From NCBI RefSeq assembly GCF_000421185.1, contig NZ_ATWJ01000008.1:124001-188000 (forward strand): 64,000 bases of DNA, written 5' to 3'. Below the pieces are notes generated by a model. That model made no database searches. It had not been told where the DNA came from and saw only the letters and a list, made by a program, of their open reading frames with translations. Positions 16,942 through 25,757 of this stretch are shown piece after piece. The stretch is from Ornithinimicrobium pekingense DSM 21552 (GTDB lineage: Bacteria; Actinomycetota; Actinomycetes; Actinomycetales; Dermatophilaceae). The position numbers and the translations under genes were made by a program. How positions within the stretch are numbered: position 1 is the first letter of the stretch; each line of letters starts with the position of its first letter.

Positions 16942-17838
16942 CTAACCCTCCTCCGGCCCCAGCGGGCAGCGCATCCAGAGAGCACCGTCGTGCTCCACCG
17001 GCCACGGCTGCACGGCCGGCACGGCGCTCGGCGCCGCCGCCAGCCAGGCGTCGAGGTCCTCGACCAGCGCCAGCTCCTCGACCATCACCTGGGTGGGGGG
17101 CAGCAGGATCTCGGTGCCCTCGGTCTGTGCCGCGAGCAGCTCGTCCGGGACGGCCCAGTCGACGCGCTCGGCCTCGGTCGTCAGGTGCAGGGCCCGCTGA
17201 CCCTGCGGCAGGCGGGCAGCGAAGAAGCGGGTGTCGTAGCGGCGCGGCTCGCACACCGGCGTCCGCCAGTGCGCGCGCAGCGACAGCAGGTCGCTGCGCA
17301 GCACCAGGCCCCGCCGGGTCAGCAGCTCGCCGAGACTCTGCCGCCGGTCGAGCAGCCGCTGCCGCTCCGTCTCCCAGGACGGGTCGCCGAGGTCGGCGAC
17401 GACCTCCCGGTCCGACGGTCCGGCCAGCAGGACGCCGCACTCCTCGAACACCTCACGAGCGGCCGCGATGACGAGCTCGCGCGCCACGGCCTCGTCGGCG
17501 CCCAGCCGGCGCGCCCACTCCGTGGGCCGGGGACCGGCCCACGGCACGTCGGGATCGGCGTCGCGAGGGTCGACCCCGCCACCGGGGAAGGCCACCATGC
17601 CCGGCGCGAACGCCATCGAGGAGGCCCGGCGCAGCACGAAGACCTCGGGCCCGCCGCTCCCGTCGCGCAGCAGCATCACCGTCGACGACGGCCGGGGATC
17701 GGGGACCGTGCGCTCTGCGGGCGGCGTCAGCAGCCACGCGCGCGTGTGCTCCTCCACCACGGAGGGCATCCGGAAGTCCCGGTGCGGGCCGGGCACCACC
17801 CCCAGGACGGGGTCCGGCACCGTCAGCTGCTCGTCCAC
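16942..17838 (-). CDS. NUDIX hydrolase, NUDT19-like
   Basis: 298 residues. The region begins VMLLRD...VFVLRRASSMAFAPGMVAFPGGGVD and reaches the NUDIX helix AAAREVFEECGVLLAG after an insertion of about 35 residues, the arrangement seen in NUDT19/RP2p-type proteins. Probably acts on a CoA-like or other nucleoside diphosphate derivative; the substrate is not evident. GTG start gives VDEQLTVPD; a downstream ATG (MPSVVEEH) is the alternative. Clustered with the MBL hydrolase and RidA on one strand. Confidence 0.85.
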   Translation of the reverse strand: MDEQLTVPDPVLGVVPGPHRDFRMPSVVEEHTRAWLLTPPAERTVPDPRPSSTVMLLRDGSGGPEVFVLRRASSMAFAPGMVAFPGGGVDPRDADPDVPWAGPRPTEWARRLGADEAVARELVIAAAREVFEECGVLLAGPSDREVVADLGDPSWETERQRLLDRRQSLGELLTRRGLVLRSDLLSLRAHWRTPVCEPRRYDTRFFAARLPQGQRALHLTTEAERVDWAVPDELLAAQTEGTEILLPPTQVMVEELALVEDLDAWLAAAPSAVPAVQPWPVEHDGALWMRCPLGPEEG

Positions 17839-17850
17839 CCGGCGAACGCC

Positions 17851-18336
17851 TCAGTCGGCGACGGCGACGGTGATCTCCACCTCGACCGGGGTGTCCATCG
17901 GCAGCGTGGCCACGCCGACGGCGGAGCGCGCGTGCACCCCGGCGTCGCCGAAGGCCGAGCCGAGCAGCTCCGAGGCACCGTTGATGACGCCCGGCTGACC
18001 GGTGAAGGCGGGGTCGCTGCTGACGAAGCCGACGACCTTGACCACGCGCACGACCTTGTCGAGGTCGCCGACGACCGACTTCACGGCCGCGACGGCGTTG
18101 AGGGCGCACAGGGCGGCCAGCCGCTTGGCCTCCTCAGGGTCGACCAGGCCCTCTCCCTCGCCGACCTTGCCCGTCGCCGGCAGCGCGCCGTCGACGAAGG
18201 GCAGCTGGCCGGACGTGAAGACCAGGTCGCCGTGCCGGACGGCAGGGACGTAGGCGGCGACCGGGGCGGCGACCTCGGGCACGGTGTGGCCGAGGTCGGC
18301 GAGCCGCTGCTCGACCGTGCTGCTGCTCGTGCTCAT
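17851..18336 (-). CDS. RidA-family deaminase-like protein
   Basis: 161 residues. GDLVFTSGQLPFVDG, FTGQPGVINGASELLGSAFG and HARSAVGVATLPMDTPVEVEITVAV fit the YjgF/RidA fold. In the last segment Arg precedes the strand that carries the catalytic Arg in true RidA. The family hydrolyses reactive enamine/imine intermediates from PLP enzymes. It is close to but not identical with archetypal RidA, so one of the Rid subfamilies is likely. ATG start directly downstream of the DUF4177 gene. Confidence 0.88.
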   Translation of the reverse strand: MSTSSSTVEQRLADLGHTVPEVAAPVAAYVPAVRHGDLVFTSGQLPFVDGALPATGKVGEGEGLVDPEEAKRLAALCALNAVAAVKSVVGDLDKVVRVVKVVGFVSSDPAFTGQPGVINGASELLGSAFGDAGVHARSAVGVATLPMDTPVEVEITVAVAD

Positions 18337-18341
18337 CGCGC

Positions 18342-18503
18342 TCAGCCCTTCTGCCGCTTGAGGTAGGCGACCAGGTTGGTGCCGTCCGGGCCGGGCACGA
18401 CCTGGACCAGCTCCCAGCCGTCCTCGCCCCACTGGTCGAGGATCTGCTTCGTCGCGTGGATGATGAGGGGGACGGTGGCGTACTCCCACTTCGCGGTGCT
18501 CAT
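18342..18503 (-). CDS. DUF4177 small protein
   Basis: 53 residues: MSTAKWEYATVPLIIHATKQILDQWGEDGWELVQVV followed by a glycine turn and LVAYLKRQKG. The pattern KWEYxxVPL...LNxxGxxGWELV is DUF4177, a small alpha-beta protein always found in this actinobacterial RidA/NUDIX cluster. Function unknown. It has an ATG start, and its TGA lies five bases before the ridA ATG. Confidence 0.85.
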   Translation of the reverse strand: MSTAKWEYATVPLIIHATKQILDQWGEDGWELVQVVPGPDGTNLVAYLKRQKG

Positions 18504-18570
18504 GACGTCCGACCCTACCGGCACACCGCGGCGGTGACCCGGCGGCACGGGTCCGTGGTAGGACTGCCCC

Positions 18571-19389
18571 GTGAGCCCGGGCGACGACGAGCCGACGAGC
18601 ACCGACCGGGGGGTCCTCGACCGCCCGGCCCCTCCGCCGGACCAGGTGCTGCGTCTCGGCGACGCCGAGCACCAGGTCATCGACCTCTACCTGCCCGCCG
18701 GCCCCGCCGCGCCGGCGTGGGTGGTGCTGGTGCACGGGGGCTTCTGGCGCGCCGAGTGGGACCGCACGCACCTGCGCCCGCTCGCCACCGCCCTCCGGGC
18801 CCGGGGGTATGCGGTCGCGCTCGTCGAGTACGCCCGCACCGGGATGGCGGGCGGCGGGTGGCCGGGCACCTTCGACGACGTCGCCGCCGCGCTGGCGGCC
18901 GTGCGTGACCACGCCGCGACCGACCGACCGGCGCCCGTCGTCCTCGTAGGTCACTCCGCGGGCGGTCACCTGGCGGCCTGGGTGCTGCACCAGCCCGCGG
19001 CGGCACCCGCCCGGGGCCGACCGGACGTCGTCGGGGCCGTGAGCCTGGGCGGCTGCCTCGACCTGGCCATGGTGGCCGACCTTGGCCTCGACGACGGGGC
19101 CGCGGTCGACCTGCTGGGCGGCAGCCCGGCGGAGGTGTCGGGACGCTACGACGCCGCCGATCCCGCCCGCCTCGGGCGCACGCCATACCCGCTCGTCGTG
19201 GTGCACGGGACGGCAGACGAGAAGGTGCCGCCCGCCGTCGCCCGGTCGTGGTGGCGGTCCGCCGGCACCCCCGGTCGCGACCGTCTGGTGCTGCTCGACG
19301 GCGTCGGCCACTTCCCGCTGATCGACCCCGATGCCCCGGCCTTCGCCGCGCTGACCTCGCAGATAGGCTGGCTGCTCGACGCCCGTTGA
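18571..19389 (+). CDS. Alpha/beta hydrolase, kynurenine-formamidase-like
   Basis: 272 residues. LVHGGFWR forms the oxyanion hole (HGG), VLVGHSAGGHLAAW the nucleophile elbow, YPLVVVHGTADEKVP the Asp loop and LLDGVGHFPLIDP the catalytic His. The HGGFWR and GHSAGGH pair resembles AFMID/N-formylkynurenine formamidase and related small-molecule esterases. It is inserted between the DUF4177 and PBP genes. GTG start. Confidence 0.82.
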   Translation: MSPGDDEPTSTDRGVLDRPAPPPDQVLRLGDAEHQVIDLYLPAGPAAPAWVVLVHGGFWRAEWDRTHLRPLATALRARGYAVALVEYARTGMAGGGWPGTFDDVAAALAAVRDHAATDRPAPVVLVGHSAGGHLAAWVLHQPAAAPARGRPDVVGAVSLGGCLDLAMVADLGLDDGAAVDLLGGSPAEVSGRYDAADPARLGRTPYPLVVVHGTADEKVPPAVARSWWRSAGTPGRDRLVLLDGVGHFPLIDPDAPAFAALTSQIGWLLDAR

Positions 19390-19425
19390 CGGGGGATCCT
19401 CAGAATCGTCCCGTACCGTGGTGGT

Positions 19426-22047
19426 ATGCGTTCTGCTCTGACCGTCGCCAGAGTGACCTCGCTGCTGGGGGTCTTTCTCGCCGTCGCCATGCTGATGGGT
19501 GTCATCGGCGCCGGCCTCGCCGCCCCCGTGATCGGTGCTGCCGGACTCGCCGCGCGCGAGAGCGTCGGTATGTTCGACCGGCTGCCCGGCGACCTCGAGC
19601 AGAACCCCCTGGCGCAGCAGTCACGCATCCTCACCGCCGACGGCTCCATCCTGGCCACGCCCGCCAAGCAGAACCGCATCATCGTGGACAGCTCGGAGAT
19701 CTCCGAGCACATGAAGAACGCCCAGATCGCCATCGAGGACGAGCGCTTCTTCGACCACGGCGGCCTCGACGTCGAGGCGCTGGCGCGCGCGGTGGTCTCC
19801 AACGCCACGAGCGACACCACCCAGGGTGGCTCGACCCTGACCCAGCAGTACATCAAGATGGCCCTGGAGCAGGAGGCGGTCAAGGAGCGTGACGCCGAGG
19901 CCCTGCAGCAGCTGCGCGCCCGCTCGGGCATGGACGGCTACATCCGCAAGCTGCGCGAGCTGAAGTACGCCGTCACCCTCGAGGAGCGCCTGACCAAGGA
20001 CGAGATCCTCGTCGGCTACCTCAACCTGGCCTTCTACGGCGACAACGTCTACGGGGTCGAGGCGGCCGCCCGCCACTACTTCAACGTCAAGGCCGCCGAC
20101 CTGTCGATCCCCCAGGCGGCCACGCTGGCCGGCATCGTCCGGGCCCCCTCCACCACCAACCCGGTCTACGACATCGAGACCTCCACGGCCCGGCGCAACA
20201 CCGTGCTGCGCAACATGCGCGACCAGGGGATGATCACCCAGCAGGAGTGGGAGGAGGCCACGGCCAGCCCGATCGAGCTGGACCTGACCGACAGCCAGCG
20301 TTCCTGCATCAACTCGCGCAACCCCTACTTCTGCGACTACGTCACCGCCTGGCTGCTGCGCCAGCCCGCCCTGGGCGCCACCCAGGAGGAGCGCCTGGAG
20401 AACCTCACCACGGGCGGCCTGACGGTCACGACCACCCTCGACAGCGAGCTGTCCAACCAGGTGCGCGAGATCCTGCGCGAGACGACCCCGGAGAACGACT
20501 ACAACATCGGCTCCGCCGCGACGATCATCGAGCCCGGCACCGGCAAGGTCCTGGCCTTCAACCAGTCGAGCGAGTACACCTTCGACGAGTCCGGCGACAA
20601 GGTCACGACGACCTCGATCAACTGGAACGTCGACAGCGCCTACGGCGGCCCCGGAGGTATGGAGCTGGGCTCGGTCGCCAAGGCCTACACCGTGGTGGAG
20701 GCCCTCGAGAAGGGCGTCCCGGTCGAGACGACCCTGGAGATGCCCGAGCCGCAGCGGGCCGACGCCAGCGGAGTGTGGATCAACAACCCCGACGACCCGC
20801 AGACCCCGGACGGCAGCGTGCACCCGGTCGCCGTCTTCGAGCAGGAGGACTTCCAGGAGGGCTGCACCATCGGTGAGGACTACTGGACGGTCCGCAACGC
20901 GGCCGACCAGAACCACGACCCCGAGATCTCCCTGCGCAAGGCGACCGCGCTGTCGATCAACACGGCCTTCGCCACCCTCGCCTCCCAGGTCGGCACCTGC
21001 GACATCGTGGAGACCATGACGCGGATGGGGATGCGGGACAGCACCGGGGAGCAGTTCAGCCCCTTCCCCCCCTCGATCGTGCTCGGGTCGGACTACGCCT
21101 CGCCGATGACGGTGGCCGCCTCCTACGCGGCCTTCGCCTCGGGCGGCATCTACTGCCCGCCGGTGCCGGTCACCAAGGTGGTCGACACCAACGGCGAGGA
21201 GCTCCCGCTGGACCTGCCCGAGTGCGAGCGTGTCATCGACGAAGAGGTGGCGCTCGGCACGGTCGAGCTGCTCAAGGGCGTCCTGAGCCCGCAGGGCTCG
21301 GGCTGGGACGCGATCCTCGAGGGCGGTCGGCCGGCGGGCGGCAAGACCGGCACCAACAACAACTCGAGCCACACCTGGTTCGCCGGGTTCACCAAGCAGC
21401 TGTCTACGGCCGTCTTCGTCGGGGTCCCGACCGGGGCCTCCCTCGGGGCCGACCGCGAGAACTTGACGATCGGTGACACCTACATCGAGGGTCCGCTCTA
21501 CGGCTCCTCCCTCGCGGCGCCGACCTGGAAGCGGATCATGGACGTCGCCTCCGAGGGCATGCCCGCCGAGGACTGGGAGAACCCCTCCGACGAGATCCTC
21601 AACGGCCGGCGGGTGACCATCCCGCCCATCATCGGGCTGAACCAGCAGGAGGCCCGCGACCGGCTGCAGGACGTCGGCCTGACGGCCACCACGCAGGACG
21701 TCGCCAGCGGCCAGCCGCCGGGCACCGTCCTCTACACCACGCCGGGTGTGGGCAGCTCCATCCGCACCTCCACCCAGGTGGTGCTGCACATCTCGACGGG
21801 GCGGGCCGTGGCGACGCGGTCGCTGCCGCCCAGCACGACCGGCACCCGGTCGGCACCTCCCGCCCAGCCGGCCCCCGCACCGGCACCCGCCCCCGCACCG
21901 GCACCGGCACCCGCACCCGCCCCCGAGCCCGAGCCAGCACCGGAGCCCCCCGGCACCGAGCCGCCGCCCGAGGACGGTGGCGGTCCCGGCAACGGTGGCG
22001 GTCCGCCGGCGGACCCGCCGGGCCAGGGCGACGGCGACGACGCCTGA
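19426..22047 (+). CDS. Class A penicillin-binding protein with PASTA domain
   Basis: 873 residues. One N-terminal membrane anchor (about residues 8-35) is followed by a GT51 transglycosylase with EDERFFDHGGLD (about 105) and GGSTLTQQ. The transpeptidase has S-x-x-K in GSVAK (about 415), S-x-N in SINTAF (about 510) and KTGT (about 640). A PASTA repeat covers about 720-790, and a low-complexity tail rich in Pro-Ala then Gly/Pro runs to the end. It polymerises and crosslinks peptidoglycan outside the membrane. This is the PonA-type enzyme of actinobacteria. The ATG was chosen to include the anchor. The tail is longer than usual. Confidence 0.95.
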   Translation: MRSALTVARVTSLLGVFLAVAMLMGVIGAGLAAPVIGAAGLAARESVGMFDRLPGDLEQNPLAQQSRILTADGSILATPAKQNRIIVDSSEISEHMKNAQIAIEDERFFDHGGLDVEALARAVVSNATSDTTQGGSTLTQQYIKMALEQEAVKERDAEALQQLRARSGMDGYIRKLRELKYAVTLEERLTKDEILVGYLNLAFYGDNVYGVEAAARHYFNVKAADLSIPQAATLAGIVRAPSTTNPVYDIETSTARRNTVLRNMRDQGMITQQEWEEATASPIELDLTDSQRSCINSRNPYFCDYVTAWLLRQPALGATQEERLENLTTGGLTVTTTLDSELSNQVREILRETTPENDYNIGSAATIIEPGTGKVLAFNQSSEYTFDESGDKVTTTSINWNVDSAYGGPGGMELGSVAKAYTVVEALEKGVPVETTLEMPEPQRADASGVWINNPDDPQTPDGSVHPVAVFEQEDFQEGCTIGEDYWTVRNAADQNHDPEISLRKATALSINTAFATLASQVGTCDIVETMTRMGMRDSTGEQFSPFPPSIVLGSDYASPMTVAASYAAFASGGIYCPPVPVTKVVDTNGEELPLDLPECERVIDEEVALGTVELLKGVLSPQGSGWDAILEGGRPAGGKTGTNNNSSHTWFAGFTKQLSTAVFVGVPTGASLGADRENLTIGDTYIEGPLYGSSLAAPTWKRIMDVASEGMPAEDWENPSDEILNGRRVTIPPIIGLNQQEARDRLQDVGLTATTQDVASGQPPGTVLYTTPGVGSSIRTSTQVVLHISTGRAVATRSLPPSTTGTRSAPPAQPAPAPAPAPAPAPAPAPAPEPEPAPEPPGTEPPPEDGGGPGNGGGPPADPPGQGDGDDA

Positions 22048-22072
22048 CCCGACGGCCCTCGGCGTCGGTCAG
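22044..22072. terminator. Convergent terminator-like hairpin, PBP / YqeY
   Basis: CTGACCCGACG and CGTCGGTCAG pair with one bulged base around an 8-nt loop, and the hairpin overlaps the ends of both converging genes. It could act on both strands. Confidence 0.5.
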
Positions 22073-22539
22073 CCGCTCAGCGCGGACCGCACCGCGGCCG
22101 CCACGCGACCGCCCTCGGCGCGGCCGGCGACCTTGGGCTGCAGCGCCTTCATGACCTGCCCCATACCGCCCATGCCGCTCACGCCGAGCTCGGCCACCGT
22201 CTCGTGGGCGAGGCGGTCCAGCTCGGCGTCGTCGAGCTGCGCGGGGAGGTACTGCTCCAGCACCGCCAGCTCGGCCTCCTCCCGGGCCGCGAGCTCGGGC
22301 CGCCCCGCACCGGTGTAGGCCTCGGCCGCCTCGCGCCGCTTCTTGGCCTCCTTGACCAGCACCCGCAGCACCTCGTCCTCGCCGAGCGTGCGGTGCTCCT
22401 TGCCCGCCACCTCCTCGGTCGAGATGGCGGTGAGCGCCATCCGCAGGGTGCCGGCGCGCACCTTGTCCTGGGCGCGCATGGCCTCGGTCAGGTCGCCCTG
22501 GAGGGTCGCCTTGAGGTCGGTGTGCTGGGGCGTCGTCAT
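22069..22539 (-). CDS. GatB/YqeY domain protein
   Basis: 156 residues. LKATLQGDLTEAMRAQDKVRAGTLRMALTAI is the YqeY helical start, and the C-terminal half (LEQYLPAQLDDAELDRLAHETVAELG...GMGQVMKALQPKVAGRAEGGRVAAAVRSAL) matches the tail domain of GatB. The family may have a tRNA-related role but it is not established. ATG start; convergent with the PBP and divergent from the phosphoesterase. Confidence 0.93.
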   Translation of the reverse strand: MTTPQHTDLKATLQGDLTEAMRAQDKVRAGTLRMALTAISTEEVAGKEHRTLGEDEVLRVLVKEAKKRREAAEAYTGAGRPELAAREEAELAVLEQYLPAQLDDAELDRLAHETVAELGVSGMGGMGQVMKALQPKVAGRAEGGRVAAAVRSALSG

Positions 22540-22606
22540 GGCGGTCAGTCTCTCACCCGCGCGGCTGCCGGGCACCGGTCGCGCTCCCACCTGGGAGGAT
22601 CGGGGC

Positions 22607-23593
22607 ATGACGGGTCAGGTATGGCGTGCGCTCGGGACCGCTGCGACACTGGCGGCGGGGGCCGCCGCCTACGCCACGTGGGTGGAGCCCCGGCTCTTCG
22701 CGCTGCGCCGGGTCGACGTGCCGTGCCTGCCGCCCGGCACGCGGCCCCTGCGGGTGCTGCACGTCTCCGACCTGCACCTCGTGCCGCGGCAGCAGCTCAA
22801 GCGGAGCTGGGTCGCCGGACTGGCCGACCTGCGTCCGGACCTTGTCGTCGACACCGGCGACAACATCGCGCACCGCGACGCCGTGCCGGCCCTGCTGGAG
22901 GCCTTCGCCGGGTTGCTCGACGTCCCCGGGGCGTTCGTGCTCGGCAGCAACGACTACTACGCGCCGGAGTGGAAGAATCCCCTGCGCTACCTCGACGACA
23001 GCCACGACAGACGGGTACGGACCGGTTCCGTCGAACCGGGGCAGCACGGTCCCGGGCCTGCGGCCCGTGACGACCCTGTGCGGATGCCGACCGACGACCT
23101 GGTGGCCGGGCTCGCCGACCGCGGGTGGGTCGACCTGACCAACGCCCGCGCCCGGCTCGAGGTGGGCGGTGTCCGGCTCGAGCTGGTGGGCGTGGACGAC
23201 CCGCACCTGGAGTACGACGACTACCCCTCGGTGGCGGGTCGCGCGTCACCGGACGCGGACCTGACGATCGGGGTCACGCACGCGCCCTACCAGCGCGTGC
23301 TCGACGCCATGACGTCGGACGGTGCCGGGCTCGTCATCGCCGGCCATACCCACGGCGGCCAGCTGCAGGTCCCCTTCCACGGCGCCCTCGTGACCAACTG
23401 CGACCTCGACACCTCCCGGGTGGCGGGCCTGTCCCGGTGGTGGCCCGGCGCCGGCACGGCACCCTCGTCCCGGGCGCCCGGCGACGCCGCCTGGCTGCAC
23501 GTCTCCGCCGGCCTGGGCGGCAACCCCTACACCCCGTTCCGGTTCTGCTGCCGGCCGGAGGCGACCCTGCTCACGCTGGTGCCCGCCGGCTGA
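22607..23593 (+). CDS. Metallophosphoesterase, membrane anchored
   Basis: 328 residues. A hydrophobic N-terminus (about 6-24) is followed by the calcineurin-like motifs DLHL, GDN, GSND, a His in THAPYQ and GHTHGGQ. The enzyme probably acts on a phosphoester at the membrane surface, like YkuE-type proteins encoded beside PBPs and YqeY in actinobacteria. A stretch of about 35 residues ([20 protein letters not shown] ...) after the GSND strand is polar and looks like a disordered insertion. ATG is preceded by GGGAGGAT. Confidence 0.88.
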   Translation: MTGQVWRALGTAATLAAGAAAYATWVEPRLFALRRVDVPCLPPGTRPLRVLHVSDLHLVPRQQLKRSWVAGLADLRPDLVVDTGDNIAHRDAVPALLEAFAGLLDVPGAFVLGSNDYYAPEWKNPLRYLDDSHDRRVRTGSVEPGQHGPGPAARDDPVRMPTDDLVAGLADRGWVDLTNARARLEVGGVRLELVGVDDPHLEYDDYPSVAGRASPDADLTIGVTHAPYQRVLDAMTSDGAGLVIAGHTHGGQLQVPFHGALVTNCDLDTSRVAGLSRWWPGAGTAPSSRAPGDAAWLHVSAGLGGNPYTPFRFCCRPEATLLTLVPAG

Positions 23594-23676
23594 GGCTGCA
23601 GCTCGGGCGGATTCGGTGGCACGAGGGGCCGTGGGCTATTCTGTCGACGCTGTCCCGGTCCGCCGGGGACGAGCCA

Positions 23677-23753
<77 letters not shown>

Positions 23754-23757
23754 TGGC

Positions 23758-23802
23758 AGAAGGGCCGTTGACCTGCGGAGACGCGGGATCGACGGCCCTT
23801 CT
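23758..23802 (+). terminator. Terminator-like hairpin after tRNA-Pro
   Basis: AGAAGGGCCGT and ACGGCCCTTCT form a perfect 11-bp stem around a 23-nt loop, starting four bases after the tRNA CCA and followed by a T-containing stretch. It fits a tRNA terminator. Confidence 0.7.
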
Positions 23803-23842
23803 CACGTCTCGTTCGTGCCTGCCGCCCGCGGCCTTTGCCCAC

Positions 23843-23893
23843 TGGCCCACCTCGGACGCCTTGGGTCGAGACATCGCGTGCCGAGGTGGGCCA
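23843..23893. repeat. Perfect 13-bp inverted repeat before the acyltransferase
   Basis: TGGCCCACCTCGG and CCGAGGTGGGCCA are separated by 25 bases. A second possible pairing, CATCGCG with CGCGATG, overlaps the right arm region and would exclude the first stem. The element lies in the leader of the acyltransferase gene. It could be a terminator, an attenuator-like switch or an operator pair. Confidence 0.55.
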
Positions 23894-23969
23894 CTCGGCG
23901 TCGCGATGCTGCCGCCGGCACGTCGTCGGGCGTGCTGGGATGCATCAGGCCTGCCATTACCCTTGGCCC

Positions 23970-24545
23970 ATGCTCCGACGTCTTGTGGCTCGCGCCTTCT
24001 GGAGGGTCAGCCCCTGGACGCTGTCCACCGCTCCCGCACCGGACCGGCCCACCGTGCTCGTCGGTGCGCCGCATACCTCCAACTGGGACTTCGTCCTCAT
24101 GCTGGGGATCACCTGGCGCCTGGACATGGACGTCCGATGGCTGGGCAAGGACGGACTCTTCGCGGGCTGGCGCGGCCCGCTGATGCGTGCCCTGGGCGGC
24201 ATTCCCGTCGACCGGTCCGACGCGGGCCGCGTCGTCGACGAGGTGGTCAAGCGCGTCCGGACGGGCGAGGTCTTCGGTCTCGTGGTCACTCCCGACGGCA
24301 CCCGCGGGGGGCACGCCCGCTGGAAGTCCGGCTTCTACCGCATCGCCCGCGAGGCCGGGATGCCGGTGACGCTCGGCTACGTCGACCGCACCACGATGAC
24401 GACGGGTCTGGGTCCGACCATCGAGCTGACCGGTGACGTCACGGCCGACATGGACCGCATCCGGGCGTTCTACGCCGACAAGGCAGGGTTCCGCCCGGAG
24501 CGGCGCGTCGAGCCCCGGCTGCGGGAGGAGACCCGACGGGCCTGA
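23970..24545 (+). CDS. 1-acyl-glycerol-3-phosphate acyltransferase-like protein
   Basis: 191 residues. APHTSNWDF gives the HxxxxD-type acyltransferase motif in the H-T-S-N-W-D form, and GIPVDRS, VTPDGTRG and KSGFYRIAREAGMPV follow in order. The H-T-S-N-W-D variant is common in short 'lysophospholipid acyltransferase-like' proteins of unknown acceptor. ATG is the first before the conserved block; a longer version lacks support. Confidence 0.85.
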   Translation: MLRRLVARAFWRVSPWTLSTAPAPDRPTVLVGAPHTSNWDFVLMLGITWRLDMDVRWLGKDGLFAGWRGPLMRALGGIPVDRSDAGRVVDEVVKRVRTGEVFGLVVTPDGTRGGHARWKSGFYRIAREAGMPVTLGYVDRTTMTTGLGPTIELTGDVTADMDRIRAFYADKAGFRPERRVEPRLREETRRA

Positions 24546-24553
24546 CGGACCCG

Positions 24554-24575
24554 CCTGGCGCATCCGACCGCCAGG
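24554..24575. terminator. Small hairpin after the acyltransferase gene
   Basis: CCTGGCG and CGCCAGG form a 7-bp stem with an 8-nt loop, a few bases past the acyltransferase stop. Weak candidate terminator. Confidence 0.35.
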
Positions 24576-24643
24576 TATGGAGTTGGTCAAGAAGGTCGCC
24601 TGACCCTTGGCCTCGCGCCGGCCGCCACCCAGGATGGGTCGGC

Positions 24644-25747
24644 ATGACCCGACGACGCGTCACCACCCGGCCCCGCCTCCTCAGCACCCTCGCCGCCGCG
24701 CTGGCACTTCCGCACCTGGCCGCCCCGGCGGCGGGGACCCCGGCGGACAGGGGCGAGTCCACGTGGACACGCGACTCCGCAGGCACCTCCTACGTCGCGC
24801 TCGGCGACTCCTTCTCCTCGGGGACGGGCACCCGTGCCTCCACGGGCGACTGCTACCGCTCTCCCTACGGCTACCCCGCGCTCATCGCCGGCAGCCAGGG
24901 GCTGGTGCTGGACTACCAGGCGTGCAGCGGGGCCACGACGGCCGACGTGCGCACCCACCAGCTCGGGGCGCTGGACGACGCCACGGACTACGTGACCATG
25001 ACGATCGGCGGCAACGACCTGGACTTCGCAGGCGTCATCACGCAGTGCGCGCTGCCCGGCTGGCTGTCCGACTGCGACGGCCGGATCAACCGTTCGCTGG
25101 AGCTGCTGCGGACCACGATGCCGGACCGCTACGACACGCTCCTCGCCGAGGTGGGTGTGCGCGCTCCCCACGCCGACGTGGTGGTCGGCTCCTACCCCCG
25201 CCTGTTCAACGGCCGGGACTGCAACCTCGCGACCTTCTTCTCCGGCTCGGAGATGAGCCGGCTCAACGCCGCGACCGACGAGCTCGCCGGCACCATCGAG
25301 CACCGGACCCGGGCTGCCGGGTTCAGGTATGCCGATCCGCGTCCCGCGTTCACCGGGCATGCCGTCTGCGACGCGGTCGAGTGGGTGAACGGGCTCAGCA
25401 CCCCGATCACCGAGTCCTACCACCCCAACCACGCCGGCAACGTCGCCTATGCGGAGGTCTTCTGGCCCGGGAGCATCGCCGGGACGATGAGCTCTGCGAA
25501 GTCCCGCTCGTCGACGACCGGGGATGCCAGCCGCACCGGGGCCGTCCGCGCGCAGGCCGACGCCGTGCTGGCGATGGACCTGACGAGCCGGCAGAACCTC
25601 GACCGGGCACGTGCCGAGGGCGTGAGCACCGGCGCCGTCGTCCGCCTCGTCGCGCAGCTGCGCTCGGGTGACTCCGAGGTCGTGGAGCGCGCGCTGGAGG
25701 GACTGGCCCGGCTGGACCGCCAGCACGAGGCGCGGTCCGGGTCCTGA
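24644..25747 (+). CDS. Secreted SGNH/GDSL lipase-esterase
   Basis: 367 residues. A signal peptide (about residues 1-33, ending APAAG) is followed by the four SGNH blocks: GDSFSSG with the nucleophile Ser, a Gly-containing block II, GGNDLDF and SYHPNHAGN with the catalytic Asp-x-x-His-like element. It resembles Streptomyces-type extracellular lipases/esterases. The last 90 residues lack a catalytic role and look helical and basic, with a region of repeated short polar residues. ATG start. Convergent with the acyltransferase 3 gene with only ten bases between. Confidence 0.9.
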   Translation: MTRRRVTTRPRLLSTLAAALALPHLAAPAAGTPADRGESTWTRDSAGTSYVALGDSFSSGTGTRASTGDCYRSPYGYPALIAGSQGLVLDYQACSGATTADVRTHQLGALDDATDYVTMTIGGNDLDFAGVITQCALPGWLSDCDGRINRSLELLRTTMPDRYDTLLAEVGVRAPHADVVVGSYPRLFNGRDCNLATFFSGSEMSRLNAATDELAGTIEHRTRAAGFRYADPRPAFTGHAVCDAVEWVNGLSTPITESYHPNHAGNVAYAEVFWPGSIAGTMSSAKSRSSTTGDASRTGAVRAQADAVLAMDLTSRQNLDRARAEGVSTGAVVRLVAQLRSGDSEVVERALEGLARLDRQHEARSGS

Positions 25748-25757
25748 CCCGGGGCGC

